Assembly: GCA_043811005.1 (NCBI GenBank)
Contig: JBDRNO010000240.1
Span: 1 to 64,000 of the forward strand
Direction: 5' to 3'
DNA length: 64,000 nucleotides
Origin: JBDRNO01 sp043811005
Lineage (GTDB): Bacteria; Bacteroidota; Bacteroidia; NORP154
Positions 42,779 through 51,900 of this stretch are shown here, piece after piece. The notes beneath the pieces are model-generated. The model was not told where the DNA came from. It searched no databases and saw only the letters and a program-made list of their open reading frames with translations. The position numbers were made by a program, and so were the translations under genes. Positions within the stretch are counted from its first letter, which is position 1. Each line of letters starts with the position of its first letter.

Positions 42779-43452
42779 TACTTGGCTACTTTATCAATTA
42801 CTTTACTAATTCCTTGTACTGCCTTGTCAAGCGTAACAACTCTTTGGTATTGAAGTCGCCATTGTAAAGCGTTTGAAATAGTCAAATATCCTTGAACAGG
42901 AGGTGTTTTTAGAATTTGTTTTGCTAACTGATTTAGAGTTATTTCATCGGCAGGAATATTTTTATCGTTCAGATATGCAACAATATCTTCTACATTAGCC
43001 TTATCCTTAACCATTTCACGTAAACGATAAGTTGTTGTATAATCGGCTGTCCGTTCTTTTGAAATAAATGAGCAACTAACAAAATCAAGTATAGCGGTTT
43101 TGGTTTTTGGGTCATCTATTTTGTCGTAAACAAAAACAAGTAGGTTGTACCCAAGTCCAAAAATCTTTTGTTTAGCATCTTTAAACGGACAAGATGATTG
43201 CGGTTGCTTTATTGATGTAACCTTAATGTCTGTTAGTATGTCGTCAGATGGTAAATCAATTCCATTTGCAGATGAACCAATTGTTGTTTTGTATTTTGAG
43301 TTTAATTGCTCTTGAAACTTATGTTCGATATGTGTCCCAACTGCTTTGCCGTCAGTTACGCCAAAAAGTGATTTATTTTGAATCTTTGATTCTGCGATGC
43401 AAAAGGCTTTGGCTTCTGCTTTTAATTTATCTATTGTTAGTTTTTCTTTCAT
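42778..43452 (-). CDS. putative type II restriction endonuclease (PD-(D/E)XK)
   Basis: The 224-residue protein lies directly upstream of, and overlaps by one base, a DNA methyltransferase gene. A PD-(D/E)XK-like active site is visible: Glu43 in HIEHKFQEQL, Asp66 in NGIDLPSDD and the Asp75-Ile-Lys77 triplet in LTDIKVTS. A beta strand LLVFVYDKIDD follows as usual for this fold. The C-terminal 80 residues are helical and may bind DNA. The gene order and active site make a restriction enzyme the best call; the family was not recognised by name. Codon use and AT-rich content match the defence-region neighbours. Confidence 0.78.
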   Translation of the reverse strand: MKEKLTIDKLKAEAKAFCIAESKIQNKSLFGVTDGKAVGTHIEHKFQEQLNSKYKTTIGSSANGIDLPSDDILTDIKVTSIKQPQSSCPFKDAKQKIFGLGYNLLVFVYDKIDDPKTKTAILDFVSCSFISKERTADYTTTYRLREMVKDKANVEDIVAYLNDKNIPADEITLNQLAKQILKTPPVQGYLTISNALQWRLQYQRVVTLDKAVQGISKVIDKVAK

Positions 43453-43519
43453 TCTAATTCCTTGTATTTTAGTCTACAAATTTAATCATTTTTTCTGTCA
43501 TTTGGTATGCTGTCGGTTT

Positions 43520-43666
43520 TCTTAGCATGAGGCACAACGGTTCGCGCATATGTTTTGTTGCGGTTCTTCACTCTGATTTAGATTGGTTTGTACTACTTTC
43601 AAATTTACAATTCTTTGTCTTGATAACCACTACACGGCTATGTGATATACTTGCTGTTAGCGGTAG
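43520..43666 (-). repeat. attC-like element after the SIR2 gene
   Basis: The sequence from the SIR2 gene stop reads, on the minus strand, TACCGCTAACAGCAAG near one end and ACCGTTGTGCC at the other, about 140 bp apart, with loosely complementary inner segments (CATATGCGCG against a TATATCACATAG-like arm). TACCGCTAACA recurs at 44903-44913 on the other side of the SIR2 gene, as expected for a cassette bounded by recombination sites. The symmetry is weaker than at 40866-40990. Confidence 0.45.
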
Positions 43667-43667
43667 T

Positions 43668-44888
43668 TTATCTTTGTTTTAAAGTTCTTATTTGCTTTAA
43701 AATTTCAGGTATTTCATAATAGTCTTCCACCCAAAGTGTTTTGACACCAAATGATGATGAATCATTTTCTTCAAATGTTTCAATTGTCTTTATCAGAAAA
43801 TTAACCGTTTCATCAAAATTCAATTGTGCTTTAACTTTTTCATCAAAAAGAATTTTATTATCCTCTAAAATGATTTTCAGCTTGTTTCCTATTTCAGTTG
43901 ATTTATACTTTTTCTTGAAGATGTAATGAAACTCTTCTTTATCTCCTTTTTGAATTCTTGCAATATCTAGTAATCTTCTAATATTTGGATCCGTTAAAGA
44001 AGATCCGATAAATAGACAAGTGAAGTCTCTAAATTTGTTAATTTGGACGATATTATTCCAACTGTAAATGTCGGTATATTGTTTATGATATACATTCTCC
44101 CCAAATGTTATTTGATTACTATCATTAAGCTTACTTTTTTCTGGAAGAAAACCATGCACGTGATATATTGGTAATTCGCCTGGTTCAGGATTCATACCAA
44201 CACCATATATTGGTCTAAACGGAATTTCAACATTGGTTTTCAATAAATGCTGTTCAACAATATCATCGAAATTGTAAGTAATAATTGAATCGATGTTTGG
44301 ACTTTTTCCTGCAGCTACACAAAATTTAACGATTTCATCCATAATTGATGAAGTCTTTGAAATATTTAAGTTTTCATATAGAACCTTTCTAACTGCTTCT
44401 TCAAATGAACTGTTTTTCTTTTCATAATATTTTTGAAGGTAACGTCCTGCTATTAAAGGGCTCGGAGAGAACAATTCTGTGAAAAGCTTTGATAATGCAT
44501 TTGAAGCACTTTGTTCTTTTTCAATTGTAGTTACCATAATTTTTTGCAAGAGAACATCCCAACTAGGCAGACCGTAATTCATAGAGATACCTGCCCCCAT
44601 TACGAAAACAAGCTTTTCGTTTCGGTACGCTTTATTGATTTTATTAATTATTTCTTGTCGACTGACCTTTACTTGAAATTCCTTGAACTTATCTAACTCA
44701 AGTTCTGTTTTCTTTAAAATATTTGAAGTAAAAATTTGTTCAAGTTGTCGTTTTAATTCCTCCTGTTTTTTCCTTAATTCATCTTCTAATTGATGTTGAA
44801 TCTTATTCCTGGCTTCTAACTCTTTTTTTGAAATTCTAGTCACTTCAACTTCGCTTGGTGTTTTTTCAACCATTTTTTTCTTTGTCAT
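43668..44888 (-). CDS. SIR2-like domain protein with N-terminal coiled coil, putative anti-phage NADase
   Basis: The 406-residue protein starts with a highly charged coiled coil (about residues 18-75, with ELEARNKIQHQLEDELRKKQ). The SIR2-like domain follows: MGAGISMNYGLPSW (Gly-rich NAD loop, GAGIS at 98-102), ITYNFDDIVEQHL (the TxNxD motif), IYHVHGFLPE (the catalytic-type His) and a C-terminal FIGSSLTDPNIRRLL. It is not a classical protein deacetylase, as the zinc-binding Cys are missing. Related SIR2 domains in phage defence degrade NAD and abort infection. Its neighbourhood (restriction-modification genes, recombinase remnant) fits defence. Partners such as an Argonaute or HerA are absent, so it may act alone. 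Confidence 0.82.
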   Translation of the reverse strand: MTKKKMVEKTPSEVEVTRISKKELEARNKIQHQLEDELRKKQEELKRQLEQIFTSNILKKTELELDKFKEFQVKVSRQEIINKINKAYRNEKLVFVMGAGISMNYGLPSWDVLLQKIMVTTIEKEQSASNALSKLFTELFSPSPLIAGRYLQKYYEKKNSSFEEAVRKVLYENLNISKTSSIMDEIVKFCVAAGKSPNIDSIITYNFDDIVEQHLLKTNVEIPFRPIYGVGMNPEPGELPIYHVHGFLPEKSKLNDSNQITFGENVYHKQYTDIYSWNNIVQINKFRDFTCLFIGSSLTDPNIRRLLDIARIQKGDKEEFHYIFKKKYKSTEIGNKLKIILEDNKILFDEKVKAQLNFDETVNFLIKTIETFEENDSSSFGVKTLWVEDYYEIPEILKQIRTLKQR

Positions 44889-44961
44889 AGTTGTTTGATT
44901 AAATTACCGCTAACATATGGCTAAAGGACATAATGTCCTTTATTTCTCTTATATATGTTTA

Positions 44962-45318
44962 TCACCCCAAAGATAGTGAATCTAATGGATTTTCAATTTT
45001 ATTTATCACATTTATTGCTACATGTGTATAAATTTCTGTGGTTTTACTGGATTTATGACCCATTAGGGTCTGAATATACCTAAGATCCACGCCACTTTCA
45101 AGCAAATGAGTTGCAAAGCTGTGCCTGAGTACATGCGGGGTAACATCATGTTTAATACGAGCTCTTTTTGCAGTTTTTTTTACAATATTTCCAACACTTT
45201 TGCCGGAGTATTTACCACCAAATTGACCCTCTATCAGATATTCCTTTGGCTGATAAATTTGATAGTACTTTCTGAGGTCAAGCAGCAAGTTCTCACTAAG
45301 TAAAGTAAATCTATCTTT
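44962..45318 (-). pseudogene. truncated tyrosine recombinase (integrase C-terminal half)
   Basis: About 118 residues with good family similarity, from KDRFTLLSENLLLDLRKYY to the stop. They include the Arg-containing HVLRHSFATHLLE, the LRYIQTLMGHKSSKTTEIY block with His and the catalytic Tyr, and end ENPLDSLSLG. The first catalytic Arg and the whole N-terminal DNA-binding domain are lost; upstream codons to 45423 encode unrelated hydrophobic sequence. The enzyme cannot be active. Its style is that of Bacteroidota integron-like or phage-like recombinases, and it borders the defence cassettes, consistent with a former integration site. Confidence 0.8.
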
Positions 45319-45340
45319 ACTAAAATTAAACAGGCGCTTA

Positions 45341-45553
45341 TTGAAAAATTTCAATAAAGCCGGTAAAACAACTATCAGGAAAGAAAACTTACTAAAAGCA
45401 GGATTTAATCCGAGGTATTTCACTCATTACTGGAAAGCACAAAACGGTAATTTGTACCTGTTTTGCTATGAATATGGATTTATGGATATAATAGAAAATG
45501 ATCGCGCCAAATACAGGCTGGTTCACTGGCAGGAATATATGAATAGAAAATGA
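45341..45553 (+). CDS. small hypothetical protein or 3' gene remnant
   Basis: A 70-residue frame containing FNPRYFTHYWKAQNGNLYLF and CYEYGFMDIIENDRAKYRLV. The aromatic-rich composition and regular codon use make it look like a genuine but short or truncated protein rather than noise. It starts exactly where homology of the tyrosine recombinase ends on the other strand, so the junction near 45320-45340 is probably a rearrangement point. No function is proposed. Confidence 0.4.
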   Translation: MKNFNKAGKTTIRKENLLKAGFNPRYFTHYWKAQNGNLYLFCYEYGFMDIIENDRAKYRLVHWQEYMNRK

Positions 45554-45579
45554 AAAACATGAAGTGAAATAATTACCTG

Positions 45580-45780
45580 CGTGAGGGATGGGAGCGACAT
45601 CCTTTTGTCTGGCTGGCTTAGTTTTGTTGATTTACTCACTCTATTGTTTGTTTTTAAAGGTGTTCGTGAATGCTTCGCATTTTGAGGGGCGACAGGGGAG
45701 CCACGAAAAATCTTTACAAAACTTGCCAGCCAGACAAAAGATATAGCGGACAGCCCGGCCCCGCACATAATTTTGGTGCT
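45580..45780. repeat. long structured repeat with GTCTGGCTGGC inverted arms
   Basis: CCTTTTGTCTGGCTGGC (45600-45616) and GCCAGCCAGACAAAAG (45724-45739) are near-perfect inverted repeats about 110 bp apart. The arm context, GGGATGGGAGCGACATCC before and ATATAGCGGACAGCCCGGCCC after, is one I associate from general knowledge with repeated sequences in many Bacteroidota genomes. A 91-codon minus-strand frame here is an artefact of the GC-rich structure. It may be a structured RNA or a mobile palindrome. Confidence 0.6.
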
Positions 45781-45835
45781 TAAAATTTCATCTGCCAACT
45801 GATATGTTACAGATAATTATGATAATGTTAATTGA

Positions 45836-45895
45836 CAAGTTGACAGTTGGCAGTAAGCAGTTGGCAAGAAAAACAAATTGCCTACTCGTATCAAG
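45836..45895. repeat. dispersed repeat GACAGTTGGCAGTA type, copy 1
   Basis: ACAAGTTGACAGTTGGCAGT followed by AAGCAGTTGGCAAGAAAAAC and AAATTGCCTACT. A closely similar copy with the same block order lies at 56541-56636. Both are intergenic. Confidence 0.75.
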
Positions 45896-46031
45896 TTTAG
45901 TAAGATTACTAATAATACAATACCTAAATTCGTAATCTTAAAACAAAATTATGAGCGGGGGCACGCCCAAAAGAAAATATAAAAAGAGCTGAAAGAAAAA
46001 TCGGAAGCGCCGGCAATTACAAACATTTGAG

Positions 46032-46520
46032 TCAAGCTGTAAGAATCATCTCAAATTCGAGTTCATGTTTTATTGATATTTTATCTTTTCCAAAAAGAGG
46101 GATTCCGGGTTTTAACTTTCTTGAGCTTTCAATAGCATTTCTATAAAAGTTCACCCATTCAAAACCTCTTTTCTGAAAGAATTTTATTGCAGGTGTGTTG
46201 TCATTTGTTGAGATCAACCAAACCCGTTTGCATTTTTCATGCTTTGCCCTCTTAATTACCAGGTCTATAAATTTTGTGCCTATCCCTGTGTTTTTAATTT
46301 GGCTGTAAATAATAACAATCTCACAATCATGATTTATAATATTGTAGGATATCAAACCTTTTATTTCATTTTCTACAAAAACTACCCACCCGGGTAATTT
46401 ATTAACATGGTGGAGATTACCTCTTGTAACCATTTTTGAAGATCCCCAATAGGTTTCAAGAAAGCCCTTGACTTTATTTCTTATTTCATCTTTTACTTCT
46501 ATGATTTTAAACTTTGGCAT
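46032..46520 (-). CDS. GNAT-family N-acetyltransferase
   Basis: A 162-residue acetyltransferase. LPGWVVFVENEIKGLISYNI gives the core strands, IIYSQIKNTGIGTKFIDLVI contains the acetyl-CoA loop (here QIKNTGIGT in place of the common QxxGxG), and RVWLISTNDNTPAIKFFQKRGFEWV is the conserved Asn-containing C-terminal signature. Substrate unknown. It lies alone between repeat-rich DNA on the left and the uppP cluster on the right, with no obvious operon partner. Confidence 0.82.
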   Translation of the reverse strand: MPKFKIIEVKDEIRNKVKGFLETYWGSSKMVTRGNLHHVNKLPGWVVFVENEIKGLISYNIINHDCEIVIIYSQIKNTGIGTKFIDLVIKRAKHEKCKRVWLISTNDNTPAIKFFQKRGFEWVNFYRNAIESSRKLKPGIPLFGKDKISIKHELEFEMILTA

Positions 46521-46659
46521 TGAACAAAAAATTTTGTTTCAATAATTAAGTCTTTTTTTGCCACACAAAATCACTAAGATTCACTAAGTATTTCTTTGTG
46601 TTGCTTTGTGTCTTCGACTTAGTGGCAAATTTTATATATTATTCTTCTTTAATATTACT

Positions 46660-47448
46660 TTACCCGAAAATAATTGCAGTAGTTCCCATAATTATGCAAT
46701 AGATGGCGAAATATATCAGATTACCTTTTCTGACAATGCCAATCATCCACTTACAGGCAAAAAGGCCTGAAATAAAGGCGGTTATAAATCCAACCGATAA
46801 AGCTATTACTCCGATATTACTATTAAAACCATCGTTGGTGCCGGAGGCAAATAAATCCATTGCATTTGCACCTATTATTGGGATCAGTACCATAAGAAAA
46901 GAAAATTTGGCAATTGTTTCTTTTTTATTTCCTAATAATAAGCCGGCAGCTATTGTAACGCCTGAGCGGGAAATTCCCGGCAAGACAGCAATGGCTTGAG
47001 AGATACCTATTACAAATGCGTCAATAAACGAAATGTTCCTGTTACCTTTTCTGATAAAGTTGGCAAGGGTGAGCAATGAAGCGGTAAATAACAGCATGAC
47101 GCCAACAAATACAATATTTCCACCGAACAGTGTTTCTACTTCTTCCTTAAAAAAAGCACCGACAATCCCAACAGGAATCATTGAAAGGACGATCTTTGAA
47201 ATATATTGGACAGACTCATTCCATTGGAATTTCAAGGAGTCAGCAACGAGTTTCAGGATATCCCTGTAAAAAATCACGATAGTGCTTAAAACTGTTGCTC
47301 CATGTACAACGATCGTAAATGTAATGTCTTCACTGAATTTACTTCCGAGAACCACCTTTCCTATTTCAATATGTCCGCTGCTGCTGACAGGCAAAAATTC
47401 AGTTAAACCTTGTATTAATCCTAAGATGATTGCTTCTAAAACTGACAT
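46660..47448 (-). CDS. uppP: undecaprenyl-diphosphatase UppP/BacA
   Basis: The 262-residue integral membrane enzyme recycles undecaprenyl pyrophosphate to the monophosphate carrier used for peptidoglycan and other envelope polymers. Both active-site regions are present: LGLIQGLTEFLPVSSSGH (with the ExxxE-type Glu and the Ser/His region) and LPGISRSGVTIAAGLLLG (with the catalytic Arg). About eight hydrophobic segments cover the protein. Length matches the family. It lies downstream of the DUF3098 and ftsX genes, an order conserved in Bacteroidota, four bases after the DUF3098 stop. Confidence 0.95.
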   Translation of the reverse strand: MSVLEAIILGLIQGLTEFLPVSSSGHIEIGKVVLGSKFSEDITFTIVVHGATVLSTIVIFYRDILKLVADSLKFQWNESVQYISKIVLSMIPVGIVGAFFKEEVETLFGGNIVFVGVMLLFTASLLTLANFIRKGNRNISFIDAFVIGISQAIAVLPGISRSGVTIAAGLLLGNKKETIAKFSFLMVLIPIIGANAMDLFASGTNDGFNSNIGVIALSVGFITAFISGLFACKWMIGIVRKGNLIYFAIYCIIMGTTAIIFG

Positions 47449-47452
47449 GCAA

Positions 47453-47698
47453 TTACTTTTTGGGTTTCTTCATAATAGCAAAAATCCCTATTGCAAAACC
47501 TGTCATTACGATAATTGGCGCCAATGTTATCCTGCGGAAGCTGAAAATTTCGGGATTAAAGACATCCGGATCATCTGAACCGCCTCCTATCATTAATATA
47601 AAACCTATAATGATAAATACAACCCCAACGAGCAATATTTTGTAATTCTCTCTTTCAAAGACAAATCCTGATTTTCCTGTCTCGTTCTTTTTTTTCAT
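47453..47698 (-). CDS. DUF3098 small membrane protein
   Basis: The 81-residue protein has two hydrophobic helices (about 25-40 and 57-74) separated by a GGGSDDPDVFNPEIFSFRR loop, the signature of DUF3098. It is always found between ftsX and uppP in Bacteroidota; its role is unknown, but the setting points to the cell envelope or division. The stop lies four bases before the uppP start, implying joint translation. Confidence 0.88.
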   Translation of the reverse strand: MKKKNETGKSGFVFERENYKILLVGVVFIIIGFILMIGGGSDDPDVFNPEIFSFRRITLAPIIVMTGFAIGIFAIMKKPKK

Positions 47699-47798
47699 GT
47701 GTTAAGTATTTTAGTTTCGGAATTTCCCGCCAATGGCGAATCAGCCTTGGCTGATAAAAAAAATTAATTAAACAATTAAAAATTACAAATTAAAATAA

Positions 47799-47862
47799 GC
47801 CACGAATTTACACTAATTAATTTTTTGGGATAATTAGTGATAATTAGTGTAATTAGTGGTTA
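47799..47862. repeat. imperfect hairpin repeat of the ACACTAATT type, copy 2
   Basis: CCACGAATTTACACTAATTA and TAGTGTAATTAGTGG are inverted partners around TTTTTTGGGATAATTAGTGA. It is related to the copy at 28893-29005 and lies between the DUF3098 and ftsX genes. Confidence 0.65.
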
Positions 47863-47919
47863 AAGAAATTCCAATAATAATTCTTAGCCAAAATTGGCAA
47901 AGATTTAAATTGCAATGAA

Positions 47920-48804
47920 TTAATAATACAATTCGTCTGATTTAAGTCTAAGGTATTTTCTAACAGCCAGCATAGTAGAAATCCAGGAAATAAGTATTCC
48001 CAGGATAATAACAATAATGAAGAGAGTTCCAATTATTTCTATATCCTGAAGTTCTATTAATTCGGGGATTTCTTTTTGGGCAATGTACAGTACACCGGTC
48101 AATAAAATGATAGCTATGAGTGCACCATAAATACCGTGGGAAATTCCTTTTATAATAAAAGGTTTCCTTATAAATCTTTTAGTAGCCCCTACCAATTGCA
48201 TGGTTTTAATTAAGAATCTTTTTGAATAAATAGACAATCTTATTGTGTTATTTATCAAAGCAATAGCAATAATGAATAACAATCCGCTAAATATCAAGAT
48301 AAAGAAACTGATTTTTCTAACATTTTCATTAACCAAATGAACAAGTGATTTTGAATAAACAACTTCTTTTACAATTTCACTCTTTATCAGTTCTTTCTCT
48401 ATCCAAGCTATGCTGTCAGGAGTAGCATATTGAGAATTGAGCACAATGTCAATTGAGGCAGGCAGGGGATTATATCCATCCAGAAAACTGAGAAAATCTT
48501 CCTCGTTGCCAAGTTCTTCACGAAGAATTTTCACTGCTTCTTCTTTGGAAATGAACTCTGTTGTTTTTACATAAACCGCGGCATCAAGATACTTCTGTAT
48601 TTGATCAATATCCACTTCTTTTGAATTATCTTTCAAATATACCGAGAAACCGATGTTTTCTTTTACAATTACAGATAGCTTTTCGGAAGTCAATACTATC
48701 AATCCCACAAGCCCCAGCATAAACAAAACTAAAGAGATGCTTACAACCGTTGATACGGAGGATGCCTTTAATCTCCTTTTAACGTATTTTTCTTGTTGGG
48801 ACAT
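47920..48804 (-). CDS. ftsX: cell-division protein FtsX
   Basis: The 294-residue protein has the FtsX layout: an N-terminal cytoplasmic tail, TM1 (about 20-42), a periplasmic domain of about 125 residues with YLKDNSKEVDIDQIQKYLDA and FLDGYNPLPASIDI, then three helices near the C-terminus including LIFSGLLFIIAIALINNTIR and ISWISTMLAVRKYLRLKSD. With the ATPase FtsE it forms an ABC-like complex that controls peptidoglycan hydrolases at the septum. ftsE is not adjacent, which is usual in Bacteroidota. It heads the cluster ftsX, DUF3098, uppP. Confidence 0.93.
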   Translation of the reverse strand: MSQQEKYVKRRLKASSVSTVVSISLVLFMLGLVGLIVLTSEKLSVIVKENIGFSVYLKDNSKEVDIDQIQKYLDAAVYVKTTEFISKEEAVKILREELGNEEDFLSFLDGYNPLPASIDIVLNSQYATPDSIAWIEKELIKSEIVKEVVYSKSLVHLVNENVRKISFFILIFSGLLFIIAIALINNTIRLSIYSKRFLIKTMQLVGATKRFIRKPFIIKGISHGIYGALIAIILLTGVLYIAQKEIPELIELQDIEIIGTLFIIVIILGILISWISTMLAVRKYLRLKSDELYY

Positions 48805-48977
48805 GGGACAAAATTAAGAAAATTAAGTTAAGGAATTATGGGAATTTCCTAAATTTGCAAGTTATTTCATCTATTTTTACTTGAAACTATAAACCAGAAA
48901 AGGACATAGCTTCGCAAATTGATTAAAAAGGAAAAAAAATGATTGCACGATAAATTTAGGTAAAAAAACTTTGAACT

Positions 48978-51900
48978 TTGGACTACAATTTTACAGAAAT
49001 AGAAAAAAAGTGGCAGAAATACTGGAGTGAGAACAAGACCTTTAAAGCGGATAATCCCGGTAGCAAAGGGGCTGATAAGCCCAAATTTTATGTTTTGGAT
49101 ATGTTTCCCTATCCTTCCGGAGAAGGGCTGCATGTTGGGCATCCTTTAGGGTACATTGCATCTGATGTATATGCCCGATATAAGCGGCTTAAAGGATTTA
49201 ATGTACTGCATCCCATGGGGTATGATGCTTTTGGCTTGCCTGCAGAGCAATATGCCATTGAAACAGGTCAGCATCCTGCAATTACTACCCAAAATAATAT
49301 TAAGCGGTACCGGGAACAAATGGATAAGCTCGGCTTTTCATTTGACTGGGACAGGGAGGTTAGAACGTGCGATCCGAAGTATTATAAATGGACGCAGTGG
49401 ATATTTGTTCAATTATTCAATTCCTGGTATAACAATAAAACAGATAAAGCTGACCCCATTGAGACATTGATCTCTGAATTTAAAAAAAATGGAGATCAAA
49501 ATATTGATGCAGCTAATACTCCTCCCCGAAACGTCTCTAATGGAACAGAGTTACGATCCTTTACCGCTAAACAGTGGAAGGGGTTTAGTGAAAAACACCA
49601 ACAAGAAATTCTGTTGCACTATCGCCTGGCATATTTGTCGAAAACGATGGTAAACTGGTGTCCCAGGTTAGGAACAGTTCTTTCAAATGAGGAAGTACAG
49701 AACGGTCTTTCCGAGAGAGGCGGCTATCCGGTTGAAAGAAAACTGATGAAACAATGGACTTTAAGAATGACCGCTTATATTGAAAGGTTATTAAAAAGTT
49801 TGGAAGAAATTGACTGGACCGATGCTCTTAAAGACATGCAGCGTAACTGGATAGGCCGTTCTGAAGGAGCTATGATGAAATTCCACCTCTCCCCCGGCCC
49901 CTCTCCGAAGGAGAGGGGTGAAATAAGGCCCGGGTACTATACAACTGATGGACAAATGTGGAACCTTCTGCAAGATAAAGCCAAAGAAATGCGTAGTAAC
50001 CCTACCCAGGCAGAAAATGCTCTGTGGCAGATGTTGAGAAGAAAGAACACCGGCTATAAAATTCGCAGGCAACAAATCATTGACCGTTTTATTGTGGATT
50101 TCGTTTGTTTGGAAAAAAAGCTGGTAGTTGAAGTTGATGGAGACATTCATGATCTACAAAAAGAAAAGGATGAAGAAAGAACCTCATTTTTAAATGAAAG
50201 AGGATTCAAAGTAATACGCTTCCTGAATAAGGAGATAATCGCAAATACAGATGAGATTCTTGCAATAATCGAGGATGAATTAAAAAAAAGACCTTCCTTT
50301 AAGAAACAAGAAGTCCTCCCCGCCAGCTGGCGGGAGGATTTAGGAGGGGTGATAGAAGTTTTTACCACGCGTCCCGACACTATTTTCGGAGCAACATTTA
50401 TGGTCTTAGCTCCCGAACACGAATTGGTTGAGAAGATAACTACTGATGAACGCAGGCAGGCAGTGGAAAAATATGTAAAAGCAGCTTTAAATCGCTCTGA
50501 GAGAGACCGGTTGGCTGATGTAAAAATCGTTTCCGGGGAGTTTACCGGTGCATTTGCCATCCATCCTTTTACTGGCGATAAAATTCCAATTTGGGTAGCG
50601 GATTATGTGCTGGCTGGTTACGGGACTGGTGCTATCATGGCTGTTCCGTCAGGTGACCAAAGAGACTGGAATTTCGCCAAACATTTTGACCTGCAGATAA
50701 TCCCGGTTATTTCCGATAGTGACATTACGGAAGGTGCAAATGAGAATGAGGACGGGGTGATGATCAATTCAGACTTTATGAATGGCATGAAAATTCCTGA
50801 TGCTATTAAAGCAGTTATTGAGAAAATCAAAAAAAAAAGGAATAGGAAAGCATAAAGTGAATTACAAGATAAGGGATGCTGTTTTCAGCCGGCAACGCTA
50901 TTGGGGTGAGCCGTTTCCCGTTTATTATAAAAATGGTATGCCTTATATATTGGATGAGAGTGAACTGCCTCTTGTATTACCCATTGTAGATAAATATTTA
51001 CCAACAGAAACAGGTGAACCGCCATTGGCAAGAGCCGAAAACTGGAAAACAAAAGACGGCTATGATCTGGATTGCCATACAATGCCAGGTTGGGCGGGCT
51101 CTTCATGGTATTATCTCAGGTATATGGATCCCCACAATGAAAATGAATTTCTGACCAAAAAGGCAGTTGATTATTGGCAAAATGTTGATCTGTACATCGG
51201 TGGAGCCGAGCATGCAACTGGACACCTTATGTACGTGCGTTTCTGGACTAAGTTCCTATATGACCTTGGTGTCATTCCTTTTGACGAACCGGCTAAAAAG
51301 TTGATCAATCAAGGGATGATTCAGGGAATGTCTGCTATCATATATAAGTGCAAAGAAAAAGATACATTCGTATCAAGCGATCTGATAAAAGATGCTGATA
51401 AAAGTGACTATTTGCCGGTTAGGGTGCACATTGATCTTATTGCAGGAGATAACATAGTAAATGATCATGGATTTAAAAATTGGAAACCCGAATATAAAGA
51501 TGCAAAATTTATTCATAATGAGAATGGAGAATTTCGTTGTGACAGGGAAGTAGAAAAAATGTCTAAATCAAAGCATAATGTTGTAAATCCCGACAACATT
51601 ATTTTACAATACGGAGCGGATACCTTAAGGTTATACGAGATGTTCCTTGGTCCTATTGAGCAGGCAAAACCCTGGGATACACACGGCATTGAAGGAGTTT
51701 CTCGCTTCATGAGAAAATTATGGAGATTATACTACGATAGAGAGGATAAATTCATAGTCTCTGATGATAAACCTACCAATAAAGAATTAAAAATATTGCA
51801 CAGAACTATTAAGAAAGTACAGGAAGACATTAAGCGCTATTCCTTTAATACGGGTGTAAGTGCATTGATGATCTGTGTTAATGAACTAACTGAATTAAAA

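Noticed and set aside
45523..45798. Minus-strand 91-codon frame
   Set aside because: It lies over the structured GTCTGGCTGGC repeat; translation has no family resemblance and is explained by the GC-rich palindrome.
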